Assembly: GCF_024171695.1 (NCBI RefSeq)
Contig: NZ_JAMTCF010000017.1
Coordinates: 1-64,000 of the forward strand
From: Actinosynnema pretiosum
Lineage (GTDB): Bacteria > Actinomycetota > Actinomycetes > Mycobacteriales > Pseudonocardiaceae
DNA length: 64,000 bases
Direction: 5' to 3'
Positions within the stretch are counted from its first letter, which is position 1, and every line of letters starts with the position of its first letter. A program made the translations under genes and the position numbers. Below, in pieces: positions 10,203-21,324 of this stretch. Below the pieces are notes generated by a model, which saw only the letters and a list, made by a program, of their open reading frames with translations, did not search any database and was not told where the DNA came from.

Positions 10203-10769
10203 TCCACCCAGCGGTTCCGGCTGGTCTGCGCGCAGAAACCCCCGGAGCCGCCCGCCCGCAGGAGTTGCGGGCCGATGCCGGACAACGGCCTTCGAGCAGG
10301 CCCCAGTCGAACGCAGGAGGACCGACGCACCCTGAGCGGGCCAACCGGGCGCCCGGAGCCGAGGGCTCCACCGGAACGACCCGCTCAGGCTTGATCCGCG
10401 ACAGATCCGAAGCGGCCCGGCGCACAGCCCCCACCGCCGGGACCACCGAGTCCGCCCCGCCCCAGCGCGGCGGCCGACCAGGTGGCCCCACGCCGTGGAG
10501 AGCCCGCCGCGACCCGCACCGCAGAGCGGTCCGGCCACCAGGGCCGATCCGCCCGAAGCCGGTTCCCGCGACCGCCGAAGCGAGGCCCGCGGACCCCGAG
10601 GCCCCAACCCCCGGCCCGCGCCGAGCCCGACCGGCGCTCCACAAGAGCGCCCGAGGGCCCGCGCGCACGCCGCCCACAACCAGGGCCCCACGACCGGCCG
10701 CAACCCGATCCCGTGAGCCGAGGACAACCCACGACCTACTGACCGAACCAGAAACCCCAACACCGGTCG

Positions 10770-10797
10770 GCCCCCGGCGCCCTCGCGCGCCGGGGGC
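10770..10797. terminator. Strong hairpin downstream of hpf
   Basis: GCCCCCGGCGC and GCGCCGGGGGC pair perfectly over 11 bp with a 6-base loop. No T-run follows, which is common for actinomycete terminators. It lies 570 bases after the hpf stop, so its role as the hpf terminator is uncertain. Confidence 0.5.
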
Positions 10798-10939
10798 AAG
10801 GCCGCGTGCGGGGAGCGCGGGGAGTTCGGGGATGGCCCGCGACCGACAGCAGCCTGTGCTGCGGCAAGGCCGCGCGGGGTGTTCGGGTTCGGCGGGCGGG
10901 GCCTCGTGCGGGGTGGCGGGGACGAGCAACGTCCGCCGG

Positions 10940-11530
10940 ACAAGGCCTCGTACGAAACGCCCGCTGGGTGAGGCCGTGCGTCGGGGTGGGGGCGCGTTCA
11001 GCGTCCGCTGGACGAGGCTGTGCGTAGGGGTGGGTAGTAGGCGTCCGCTGGGTGAGGCCGTGTGCGGAGCGGTCGGCACCCGCTGGAAGAAGCGGCGTGC
11101 CAGGGTTGGATGGTCGACGTCCGCTGGACGAGGCTGCGTGCTGGCGTGGGTGGTCGGCGTCCGCTGGACGAGGCTGTGCGTAGGGGTGGGTAGTAGGCGT
11201 CCGCTGGGTGAGGCCGTGTGCGGAGCGGTCGGCACCCGCTGGAAGAAGCGGCGTGCCAGGGTTGGATGGTCGACGTCCGCTGGACGAGGCTGCGTGCTGG
11301 CGTGGGTGGTCGGCGCCCGCTGGGCGAGGCCGTATGCGGGGCGGTCGGCACCCGCTGGACGAGGCTATGTGCCGGGGTGGGTGGTCGGCGCCCGCTGGGC
11401 GAGGCCGTGTGCGGGGCGGTCTGCGCCCACTGGAAGGAGCCGCGTGCCGGGGTGGGCGGTTGGTGCCCACTGGTCGAGGCTGCGTGTGGGGTCGGTCGGC
11501 GCCGCTGAACGAGGCCGCATGCGGGGGATG
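10940..11530. repeat. Degenerate ~39-bp tandem repeat array with an exact 156-bp duplication
   Basis: About fifteen units of 35-42 bp share a core like CGYCCGCTGG followed by GAGGCYGTG and GGGGTGGGTGGTCGG. Bases 11001-11156 are repeated without change at 11157-11312, and four sub-units (about 40, 35, 42 and 39 bp) make up each 156-bp block. After 11312 the units diverge again. Unit lengths are not multiples of three, although the 156-bp block is, so coding by the array is unlikely. Confidence 0.85.
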
Positions 11531-11604
11531 AGGTCTCGCGCAGGGGTGACCTGCGCGTGGCAAGGCCACGTGCGGCGGCAAACCGATGCGGCGACAGGAC
11601 CGGT

Positions 11605-11735
11605 TTTCGCCATGCCAGCCGTCCCGTCATGCTGGCCGTCCCGCCGTCACCGCGCTGGCCATCTCACCGCGCCAGCCATCTCGCCACGCTGGCCATGTCG
11701 CTGCGCCAGCCGTCCCGTCCCGTTGGTCGCCCTCT
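11605..11735. repeat. Short repeat array alternating GCCAGC and GCTGGC cores
   Basis: Units of 17-20 bp alternate between a GCCAGCC and a GCTGGCC core, followed by GTCCCG or ATCTCG. Because the two cores are reverse complements, neighbouring units can form successive small hairpins. About six to seven units are present. The function is not evident. Confidence 0.6.
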
Positions 11736-11949
11736 GCCGGTTGCTCACTCGTCCGGCGAGCCCTGCCCGCTGGTTGTCCTGAGCGAGCGTTGATCGCCGA
11801 TTTCCCTCCGCCCGCCGGACAGCCGCCTCGCGTGGGCCGGGCCGTCCGCGAGGTGCCGTCCGCGAGTCGCGCTGTCGGCGTTCCGCGAATCGAGCCGTCC
11901 GCGCCCAGTGCGGCACCCCGGCTGTTCTCGTGCGCCGCCCCAACCGCCC

Positions 11950-12210
11950 GTTGTGCGGCAGCGGCCTGCCCCGCCTCGCCCGTCTTTGTCCCCGCCCGCC
12001 CTCTCACTCGTACCCCGCCTCCCCATTCCCTCCTTCTCCCACCCCTTCCCCCTCTCGCTCGTGCCCCGCCTCCCCGCCCCTCCCCCCTCCTACCCCGCCC
12101 CTCCCACCACGCCGTTCGCCCCCCTCACGACGGAGTGAACTTGATCGCCTTCTCGCCCCCTCCGCCCCGCTCCCGCCCTCCCCTCCCGCCAAGATCCCGG
12201 CCCATCACCC
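11950..12210. repeat. C-rich polypyrimidine tract
   Basis: The plus strand is almost pure C/T here, densest at about 11998-12118, with many runs of four to six C separated by T. Two related sub-blocks (CTCACTCGTACCCCGCC near 12003 and CTCGCTCGTGCCCCGCC near 12054) show internal duplication about 51 bases apart. The minus strand has many closely spaced G-runs and could form G-quadruplexes. It lies 200-400 bases upstream of secA. Confidence 0.65.
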
Positions 12211-12399
12211 AGCCGTCCGCTCGGCCCCTGCTCCGACGAGCCCCGAAGGGCTCGCCGGGGGTTCCTACCTGTGTCTGTGCACACACCTTCACGACTTGCC
12301 TACGATGGCCATAGGTGAGGGGCCCACCGCCACCCCGGTGGACCCGAATGAAGGCGCCCGCCGGGGCGCGACGCGATGAGGTAATGAGGTCGACCCGAG

Positions 12400-15324
<2,925 letters not shown>

Positions 15325-15408
15325 CCGGCCCGTGCCTCCGGTGACCGCGACGCGGTGACCGAAGGCGCGGCCACCGGGACACGCCCGCGCACGACCCCAG
15401 CAGCCCCA

Positions 15409-15442
15409 GCAGCCCCCGGACCCCACGCGGTCCGGGGGCTGC
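15409..15442 (+). terminator. secA terminator hairpin
   Basis: A 14-bp perfect stem (GCAGCCCCCGGACC pairing with GGTCCGGGGGCTGC) with a 6-base loop lies about 85 bases after the secA stop. The short T-containing stretch GGCTTTCC follows. Confidence 0.85.
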
Positions 15443-16097
15443 CGGCTTTCCGGGTGGGGGAGCGGGGACGGGCACGCCCTACTCGCGCGCCACCACCCGG
15501 CGAGCAGGCGCGGGGCAGCGGAAGGAGCCACGCAGGCCGAACTGCGGCACGGAACTGCGGCACGGTGCCGCGCCAGCCAGGCCGTTGGACGGCGAGGACC
15601 TGCGGGAAGAACCGCACCGGCCGACCTGCGGCACGGGACCACGGCGTGGTGGTGCGCGGGCCGCACGACGTCGAGGCACGGGCCGTCAGGACGTGCCACG
15701 GCGGCCGGGCCGCAGCGCCGTCCCACGACGAAGCGGTGCGGGCCGCGTCCGCCTGCCGAAAGCGCCGCACCGGTTGAGCCGCAGCCCGCACCCACCACGC
15801 AGCCCGCACCCACCACGCAGCCCGCACCCACCACGCAGTCCTCAACCACCGCGTAGCCCTCGACCACCGCGCGGCCCGCACCCACCGCACGGCGCTCACC
15901 CACCGCACGGCCCTCATCCACCACACGGCCCTCATCCACCACACGGCCGTGCGCGGTTCCGGGCTGTCGTGCGGCACGGGCCCGTTCCCCGCCCCTCAGC
16001 GCTCCCGTGACGCCACAGCGCGCCGCCCTCCGCACACTCACCCCAAGCGCGCCCGTCCCGCCGCAGCGGTCGTGTGCGGTCCACGCGGGTGCGGCCC
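15443..16097. other. Repeat-bearing intergenic region, no supported gene
   Basis: 655 bases between secA and the Rv3235-like gene. Open frames exist on both strands but translate to low-complexity Pro/His/Arg or Trp/Val/Arg repeats and have no domain. Its main content is the 18-bp tandem array at about 15780-15950. Confidence 0.6.
15780..15950. repeat. 18-bp tandem repeat, about nine units
   Basis: Three identical units GCAGCCCGCACCCACCAC are followed by about six diverged units (for example ACGGCCCTCATCCACCAC twice in a row), ending near 15950. The 18-bp period is in frame on either strand, giving hexapeptide repeats such as PHPPRS on the plus strand or WVRAAW on the minus strand. No start, ribosome site or flanking domain supports translation. 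Confidence 0.8.
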
Positions 16098-16484
16098 TCA
16101 CGGCAGCAGGTGGAAGCGCGAGAGCAGCCACCGCCCCTCCACCAGCTCCGCCCGCGCGGCCAGCGCCCGCACCCGAGCGCCCCGCCGCAGCGTCCCGGCG
16201 ATCTCCGCGACCCGCTCCGACACCCGGCACATCCGCAGCCCGCCCACCGCCGTCCCCGACGCCCCCGGCGAGCGCAGCCGCCCGACCTCCCGCGCCGCCG
16301 CCCCCGTCAGCACCCCGCGCACCTGCCCGAGGGGCCGCCGCCCATCCACGGCCTCCACGACCACCCGCACCAGCCGCAGGTGCTCCAGCACCGCGCCGGG
16401 GCACCCCTGAGCGCCCCAGGCGTCCCGCACCCGCTCCAGTCCGCCGTACCCCTGCAACTCCCGCAACCACGTCATGACCAACAC
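16098..16484 (-). CDS. Rv3235-like protein (DUF6459 family)
   Basis: A 128-residue protein whose C-terminal half (VRDAWGAQGCPGAVLEHLRLVRV and RVAEIAGTLRRGARVRALAARAELVEGRW) matches what I know of the Rv3235/DUF6459 family, found only near secA in actinobacteria. Mycobacterial members have a longer Pro-rich N-terminus that is absent here. The start at ATG 16484 or ATG 16475 is uncertain. It is divergent from the HAD gene with about 55 bases between. Function is unknown; a SecA-associated role is only suggested by synteny. Confidence 0.7.
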   Translation of the reverse strand: MLVMTWLRELQGYGGLERVRDAWGAQGCPGAVLEHLRLVRVVVEAVDGRRPLGQVRGVLTGAAAREVGRLRSPGASGTAVGGLRMCRVSERVAEIAGTLRRGARVRALAARAELVEGRWLLSRFHLLP

Positions 16485-16540
16485 GACCCGCGAACCCCGG
16501 CATCGTGGACCGGGTTCACCCGGTCGAATGAAGGCGTAAG

Positions 16541-16942
16541 TTGTTCCCGGTGCGAGGACTGGTGCTCGACTTCGGCGGCGTGCTGACCGACAGCGGAAGT
16601 GAAGAACTCTTGATCGCGGTGGAAAGAGCGCGCCGCGCGGAGATCAGGACTGCGATCCTGAGCAATGCGGACGGCCGCTGGGCGCCGCCGCGCGAGTGGG
16701 GCCACCTGTTCGACGCGGTGGTCACCTCGGGCGCCTCGGGCACGGCCAAGCCGGACGCCGAGATCTACCTGCTCACGGCCGCCGAGCTGGGCCTCGATCC
16801 GGGGGACTGCGTGTTCGTCGACGACCTGCCGGTCAACGTGCGGGGCGCGGCGGCGGCCGGGATGGTCGGTGTTCACCACACGTCGGTGGAAACCACCCTC
16901 CAGGAACTTGAAATCCTCCTGGCAATCCCCCTCAGGGGGTAA
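16541..16942 (+). CDS. Small HAD-family hydrolase (HAD-IA type)
   Basis: A 133-residue haloacid-dehalogenase-like protein. Motif I is LVLDFGGVLTDSG (nucleophile Asp), motif II is AILSNAD, motif III Lys lies in GTAKPDAEIY, and motif IV is CVFVDDLPVNVRGA. The cap domain of larger HAD-IA phosphatases is almost absent, only about 45 residues separating motifs I and III. Translation probably begins at TTG 16541, 5 bases after an AAGGCG site, or at GTG 16550. The substrate is unknown. Confidence 0.85.
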   Translation: MFPVRGLVLDFGGVLTDSGSEELLIAVERARRAEIRTAILSNADGRWAPPREWGHLFDAVVTSGASGTAKPDAEIYLLTAAELGLDPGDCVFVDDLPVNVRGAAAAGMVGVHHTSVETTLQELEILLAIPLRG

Positions 16943-17188
16943 GAACACCGGCTGCCGGTCACGGAAAAAGCGGAAATCCCCACCCCGACGAGTAATTCCA
17001 GGCCCGGTGCCTCGGGCGTACCGTGGAATCAGCGGACAACGCAGGCAATCCGAAGAGGAGTCCCGCACTTCGGGCCACCTCCCGGCTACCAGGAGCGGGG
17101 AGGCGGAAGCGGGACGCCGAACGGGTAGGGCCCCCTCACGTCGACGACCGGGACGTCGAAGGCTGTGACGGCGCAGGGCCGACCCACG

Positions 17189-17225
17189 CTGGTGCGGGCA
17201 CCGGAAACCCCGGTGCCCGCACCAG
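17189..17225. terminator. Perfect 16-bp hairpin
   Basis: CTGGTGCGGGCACCGG pairs perfectly with CCGGTGCCCGCACCAG across a 5-base loop (AAACC). It lies between two convergent genes and could terminate either transcript, though no T-tract follows on either side. Confidence 0.65.
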
Positions 17226-17292
17226 TGCGCGTCCGATCAGCCCGCGAGCACCAGTACTCTCCGGCTCGGCGAGCCCCGGCCCGGTGCTCTCC

Positions 17293-17363
17293 GGCCTGCC
17301 GCGCCCGGCCTGCCGCGCCCGGCCTGCCGCGCCCGGCCCGCCGCGCCCCAGCCTGCCGCACCC
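17293..17363. repeat. 14-bp tandem repeat GGCCTGCCGCGCCC, about five units
   Basis: Three identical copies (17293-17334), a fourth with one change (GGCCCGCCGCGCCC) and a fifth diverged copy abut the 3' end of the TrmH gene. The array is non-coding on the available evidence. Confidence 0.75.
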
Positions 17364-17367
17364 CGGC

Positions 17368-18114
17368 TCAGAGCGAGCGCCTGCGGACCACCTCGAAGCA
17401 CAGCACCGCCGCCGCGCTCGCCACGTTCAGCGACTCCACACCCGCGGCCATCGGGATCGACAGCCAGTCGGTCACGTGCTCCCGGACCCCGTCCGAGATC
17501 CCCGCCGTCTCGCTGCCCAGCACGAACGCCGCCCGCTCCGGCAGTTCCGCCGCGTACACGCTCTGCTTCGCCGCCGCGTCCAGCGCGAACAGCGGGTACC
17601 CGGCCGCCCGCAGCTGCGCGGCGGCCTCGGCGGCCGTCCCGCAGCGCAGCACCGGCGCCCGGAACGCCACCCCCGCCGACGCCTTCACCACGAGCGGGTC
17701 GATCGAGGCCACCCCGCGCCGGGGCACCACGATCCCCTCCACCCCCGCCGCCGTGGCGGTGCGCAGGATCATGCCGACGTTCGCGGGCGTGGTGATCCCG
17801 TCCAGCAGCAGCACCCCGCGCGGCCGGGACTCCAGGGCCAGCGCGAGCGGCGCCATGCGCGGGGCGACCACGTCCGCGAGCACGCCCTGGTCGTGCCTGC
17901 CGTTGCCCGCCAGCACCTTCACCCGCTGCGCGGTCGCCCGCTGCACCCTGACCCCGCGCCGCGACGCGGCGTCCAGGATCTCCTTGGCGGCGGGCCCGCG
18001 CGCGCCCTCCGCCATCAGCACCTTGTCGACCTCCAACCGAGGGTCGTCCAGCGCCTCCAGCACGGGCTTGCGGCCGTAGACCGTGACGAACCTGTCCTTG
18101 GGCGAGATCTCCAC
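17368..18114 (-). CDS. TrmH/SpoU-family 23S rRNA 2'-O-methyltransferase
   Basis: A 248-residue SPOUT methyltransferase. The N-terminal substrate-binding domain includes VYGRKPVLEALD. The catalytic knot contains motif 1 (LLDGITTPANVGMILRTA), motif 2 (FVLGSETAGIS) and motif 3 (SIPMAAGVESLNVASAAAVLCFE). These are the three SpoU signatures; RlmB-like activity on 23S rRNA is likely, but the target nucleotide cannot be assigned. ATG 18114 gives a normal N-terminus. It is divergent from the APH-type kinase, 86 bases away. Confidence 0.92.
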   Translation of the reverse strand: MEISPKDRFVTVYGRKPVLEALDDPRLEVDKVLMAEGARGPAAKEILDAASRRGVRVQRATAQRVKVLAGNGRHDQGVLADVVAPRMAPLALALESRPRGVLLLDGITTPANVGMILRTATAAGVEGIVVPRRGVASIDPLVVKASAGVAFRAPVLRCGTAAEAAAQLRAAGYPLFALDAAAKQSVYAAELPERAAFVLGSETAGISDGVREHVTDWLSIPMAAGVESLNVASAAAVLCFEVVRRRSL

Positions 18115-18200
18115 GCGTGCATGGTCGCACCTCCGCCCGGCGCACCGCGAAACCCCCGATCAGCCCTTGCGGATCAGCTGTCAACTGTGATGATCGTCCC

Positions 18201-18872
18201 ATGACCCCGCGTCTGCGCAACGTCGCGCACCGTGACCACCTGCTGGCCCGAGGCCGCGAGGCCGACGTCTTCCTGCGCCCGGACGGCCTGCTCCGCAAGC
18301 GCAGCCGCACCGGTCGCGACCCGCGTCCCGAGGCCGAGCTGATGCGCCACCTGCGCGCCCACGGCATCCCGGTGCCCAGGGTCGCCGAGGCCGACGCCAC
18401 CGAGATCGTCATGGAGTACGTGCCCGGCCCGCGCATGTCGCAGGAGCTGGACGCCAAGCCGTGGCGCGCCCGCCGCCTCGGCCGCCAGCTCGCCCGCCTG
18501 CACCGCGACCTGGACGCCGTCCCCGCCCCCGACTTCCTGCCCGGCGACGGCGCCCTGCTGCACCTGGACCTGCACCCCGGCAACGTCGTGCTCGGCCCGG
18601 ACGGCCCGGTGCTCGTGGACTGGGCCGACGCCGCGCGCGGCGACCGCAGCCTGGACGTGGCGCTGAGCTGGCTCGCCGTCGAGGTCGGCCGGGTCGCGCC
18701 GCTGCGCAGGCCGGTCAGGGGCGCGTTCCTCGGCGCGTTCCTGGCGGGCCGCGTCGACGCCGCCGTCCGCCGCGCCATGCCCGCCGCCGCCCGCATCCGG
18801 CTCGGCAGGGCCCGCCGCGACGACGCCGAAGTCGCGGCCGTGAGCCGCCTCGTCGAGCGGTGCAGCGGATAG
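18201..18872 (+). CDS. Aminoglycoside phosphotransferase/RIO-like kinase family protein
   Basis: A 223-residue APH-fold kinase-like protein. The VFLRPDGLLRKRS region supplies the ATP-binding Lys, EIVMEYVPGPRM is the hinge, LLHLDLHPGNVVLG is the catalytic loop (Asp and Asn), and VLVDWADAARG is the metal-binding DxD-like segment. Substrate specificity is not evident, and resistance should not be assumed. The frame opens earlier (18117), but ATG 18201 is where homology begins. It lies 9 bases before the WS/DGAT gene, so the two are probably co-transcribed. Confidence 0.85.
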   Translation: MTPRLRNVAHRDHLLARGREADVFLRPDGLLRKRSRTGRDPRPEAELMRHLRAHGIPVPRVAEADATEIVMEYVPGPRMSQELDAKPWRARRLGRQLARLHRDLDAVPAPDFLPGDGALLHLDLHPGNVVLGPDGPVLVDWADAARGDRSLDVALSWLAVEVGRVAPLRRPVRGAFLGAFLAGRVDAAVRRAMPAAARIRLGRARRDDAEVAAVSRLVERCSG

Positions 18873-18881
18873 CCTGGCCCC

Positions 18882-20270
18882 ATGCCCGACCGACTGTCCG
18901 CGCTGGACGCCTCGTACCTCTACCTGGAGGACGCGTCGACGCCGATGCACGTCGGCAGCGTCGCGGTGTTCCGCAGGCCCAAGTCCGGCTTCGACTACGA
19001 CCGGCTGGTCGACCTGGTCGAGCAGCGGCTGTCGCTGGCCCCGCGCTACCGGCGCAAGGTGGTGCACGTGCCGGGCAGGCTCGCCCGCCCGGTGTGGGTC
19101 GACGACCAGGACTTCGACGTCACCTACCACGTGCGCCGCTCCGCGCTGCCCACGCCGGGCACCGACCAGCAGCTGCACGACCTGGTCGGCAGGCTCATGT
19201 CCCGCCCGCTCGACAACACCCGCCCGCTCTGGGAGGCCTACCTGGTCGAGGGCCTGGCGCGGAACCGGATCGCCGTGGTCACCAAGACCCACCAGGCCAT
19301 GGTGGACGGGGTCGGCGCGCCCGACATCACCCAGGTCATGCTCGACGTGTCCGCGTCCCCGCGCCGCCAGGTCGAGAACCTGTGGATGCCCCAGCCCGAG
19401 CCCAGCGGCCTGCAGCTGGTCGTGGACGCGGTCGCCGAGGCGGTGCAGCGGCCCGGCGAGGTCGTGGAGAACGCCCGCTCCGCCGCGCTGGACACGGTCG
19501 CCACCGTCCGCAAGGCCACCGACGCGCTCGGCGGCCTCCTCTCGGCCGTCCGCACCGCCGCCACCCCAGCCCCCGGCAGCCCGCTCAACGTGCGGATCTC
19601 CTCGCCGCAGCGCCGGTTCGCGGTGGCCAGGACCCGCCTCGACGAGTTCCGCGCCATCCGCAAGGCGCACGGCGGCACGGTCAACGACGGCGTCCTCGCC
19701 GCGCTGACCGGCGCGCTGCGCGCCTGGCTGCTCTCGCGCGGCGAGGTCGTCTCGGCCAGCACCACCATGCGCGCCATGACGCCCATGTCGGTCCGCTCGG
19801 CCGACGGCAAGCCGGGCGAGGTGTCCGCGTACCTGGTGGACCTGCCGGTGGGGGAGCCGAACCCGGTGGTGCGCCTGCACCACGTCAGCCACGCCACCCG
19901 CGCCCACCAGGAGTCCGGCCAGAAGGTGGCCGCGCAGACCCTGGTGCGGGTCAGCGGCTTCGCCCCGCCGACGCTGCACGCGCTCGGCGCGCGGGCCGCC
20001 AGCTCGTTCTCGAAGCGGCTGTTCAACGTCGTGGTCACGAACGTGCCGGGCCCGCAGGTGCCGCTGTACGCGTCGGGCGCGAAGATGGCGGAGATGTTCC
20101 CCGTGGTGCCGCTGGCCAAGAGCCAGGCGCTGGCGATCGGCGTCACGTCCTACGACGGTGGTGTGTACTTCGGGCTGAACGCTGACCGTGACGCGATGCC
20201 GGACGTGGACGTCCTCGCGGGCATGGTCGAGGAGTCGGTGGAGGAACTGATGGGAACGGTGTCCGGATGA
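18882..20270 (+). CDS. Wax ester synthase/diacylglycerol acyltransferase-like protein
   Basis: A 462-residue WS/DGAT-family protein that would transfer acyl groups from acyl-CoA to alcohols or diacylglycerol at the membrane. It opens with DRLSALDASYLYLEDASTPMHVGS, typical of the family, and has PLWEAYLVEGL and the C-terminal NVPGPQVPLYASGAKM. The catalytic HHxxxDG motif reads HQAMVDG at residues 137-143, so the second, catalytic His is Gln. The ATG start is 9 bases after the APH-type gene and it overlaps the next gene by 4 bases. M. tuberculosis has a WS/DGAT gene (tgs3) in the same neighbourhood. Confidence 0.9.
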   Translation: MPDRLSALDASYLYLEDASTPMHVGSVAVFRRPKSGFDYDRLVDLVEQRLSLAPRYRRKVVHVPGRLARPVWVDDQDFDVTYHVRRSALPTPGTDQQLHDLVGRLMSRPLDNTRPLWEAYLVEGLARNRIAVVTKTHQAMVDGVGAPDITQVMLDVSASPRRQVENLWMPQPEPSGLQLVVDAVAEAVQRPGEVVENARSAALDTVATVRKATDALGGLLSAVRTAATPAPGSPLNVRISSPQRRFAVARTRLDEFRAIRKAHGGTVNDGVLAALTGALRAWLLSRGEVVSASTTMRAMTPMSVRSADGKPGEVSAYLVDLPVGEPNPVVRLHHVSHATRAHQESGQKVAAQTLVRVSGFAPPTLHALGARAASSFSKRLFNVVVTNVPGPQVPLYASGAKMAEMFPVVPLAKSQALAIGVTSYDGGVYFGLNADRDAMPDVDVLAGMVEESVEELMGTVSG

Positions 20271-20776
20271 GGGTCTACCTGCCCGCCACGGTCGCGTCGC
20301 TGCGCGCCCTGGTCGAGACGGGCGAGTTCGCCCCGGTCGGCGGGACCGGGTTCGCGCTGACCCCGGCGCTGCGCGAGTCGTACGCGGCGGGCGACACCGA
20401 GGAGCTGGAGTACGCCGCGATGCTCGACGCCGCGCGCGCGTCGCTGCGGCTGCTCGGCCAGGAGCTGACCGGCGACGAGAAGGCCAGGCCCCGCCGCGCG
20501 GTGGTGTCGGTGGACGTCGAGGACAACGCGGTGAAGCTGCGCCCCGACCTGGACTTCTCGGTGGTGAAGCTGTCCGGCGCGATCCCGCTGAAGAAGATCG
20601 CCGCCGTGCACCTGGACACGGCCGAGGCCGAGGACGCGGTGCGCGAGGCGGCCAACGTGATCGACGCCGCCGACCTCGGCGACCCGGACGCGGACTTCGC
20701 GGTCGGCAGCGCCGAGGACCACGAGCTGGCCTGGTACGCCCCGCAGGAACTGCCGTTCGTGCTCGACCTGATGTAG
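20267..20776 (+). CDS. DUF6912 family protein
   Basis: A 169-residue protein opening MRVYLPATVASLRALVETG, which I recognise as the actinobacterial DUF6912 family. The sequence is acidic (many EDA, DAAD segments) and has no signal peptide or membrane segment. It overlaps the WS/DGAT gene by 4 bases (ATGA), which implies translational coupling. Function is unknown. It converges on the VOC gene with 22 bases between. Confidence 0.8.
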   Translation: MRVYLPATVASLRALVETGEFAPVGGTGFALTPALRESYAAGDTEELEYAAMLDAARASLRLLGQELTGDEKARPRRAVVSVDVEDNAVKLRPDLDFSVVKLSGAIPLKKIAAVHLDTAEAEDAVREAANVIDAADLGDPDADFAVGSAEDHELAWYAPQELPFVLDLM

Positions 20777-20798
20777 CTGCCCGGCGCCCGCGCCCGGC

Positions 20799-21185
20799 TC
20801 ACATGCCGCGCGCGGGCTCCCACAGCTCGACCCGGTTCCCCTCGGGGTCGACGCACCACCCGAACCGCCCGTACTCGGAGTCCTCGGTCTGCTCCAGCAC
20901 CTCGACCCCGTGCGCCCGCAACCGGTCGAGCAGCCCCCCGAGGTCGTCCACCCGAAGGTTCAGCATGGCCCGCTGACCGGGCTCCCCGAAGTAGTCCGTG
21001 TCCTGCGCGAACAGCGCGAGCGTGGTGGTGCCGGGGTTGTCGTCCGTGGCGGTCTCCTCCCAGTGGAAGGTCACCGTCCCCCGATCGTTCATGGGGATGC
21101 CGAGGTGCGCCCGATACCAGGCCGCGAGCCGCGCGGGGTTGCGCGCCCTGAGGAAGATCCCACCGATTCCGATCACCCTTGCCAC
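20799..21185 (-). CDS. VOC-superfamily (glyoxalase-like) protein
   Basis: A protein of about 128 residues with a vicinal-oxygen-chelate fold: the opening strand IGIGGIFLRARNPARLAAWYRAHLG, central LNLRVDDLGGLLDRLRAHGVEV and C-terminal WCVDPEGNRVELWEPA. The last supplies a metal-binding Glu typical of glyoxalase/bleomycin-resistance family members. The frame extends to ATG 21218, but GTG 21185 gives the usual short N-terminus. The substrate is unknown. Confidence 0.85.
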   Translation of the reverse strand: MARVIGIGGIFLRARNPARLAAWYRAHLGIPMNDRGTVTFHWEETATDDNPGTTTLALFAQDTDYFGEPGQRAMLNLRVDDLGGLLDRLRAHGVEVLEQTEDSEYGRFGWCVDPEGNRVELWEPARGM

Positions 21186-21324
21186 CCGCCGGACGTTACC
21201 CGCAGCACCCGCTACCACCGGGCGTGTTCACAACCGGGCCGCCTGATCCGGTGAACGGCAACTATCGGTAACCCGAAACCGGCCCACCCTGGGTAGCTGT
21301 TCCGGCAGACCGCTCACTTTGCTA

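Larger units (their letters stand above)
10203..12399. other. 2.2-kb repeat-rich region between hpf and secA, no supported gene
   Basis: Several frames are open on both strands here simply because stops are rare at this GC content. None has a recognisable domain, consistent codon bias or a convincing start. The stretch instead contains a strong hairpin (10770-10797), a degenerate ~39-bp tandem array with an exact 156-bp duplication, a short alternating palindromic repeat array, and a polypyrimidine tract, listed separately. The last 100 bases before secA presumably hold its promoter and leader; no clear -35/-10 pair is visible. Confidence 0.7.
16943..17367. other. Convergent intergenic region with hairpin and 14-bp repeats
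   Basis: 425 bases between the HAD gene and the converging TrmH gene. There is no gene. It holds a perfect 16-bp hairpin and a 14-bp tandem array, listed separately. Confidence 0.65.

Noticed and set aside
5940-10943. 1667-codon open frame on the minus strand
   Set aside because: It runs antisense to mtrB, lpqB, comF and hpf, all clearly real, and translates to low-complexity Arg/Gly/Pro text without domains. Long antisense frames are expected at this GC content.
9482-11782. 766-codon plus-strand frame over hpf and the repeat array
   Set aside because: It is out of frame with hpf and then reads through the degenerate tandem repeats; unit lengths are not multiples of three, so a repeat protein is not supported.
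15780-15950. CRISPR array
   Set aside because: The 18-bp units abut one another with no unique spacers, and no cas genes are nearby.
15585-16010. Plus-strand Pro/His repeat ORF over the 18-bp array
   Set aside because: No ribosome site, no conserved flanks and equal openness on the opposite strand; better described as a DNA repeat.
18201-18872. Aminoglycoside resistance gene
   Set aside because: The kinase fold is generic, the gene is coupled to a lipid-type gene in a core region, and nothing shows antibiotic specificity.
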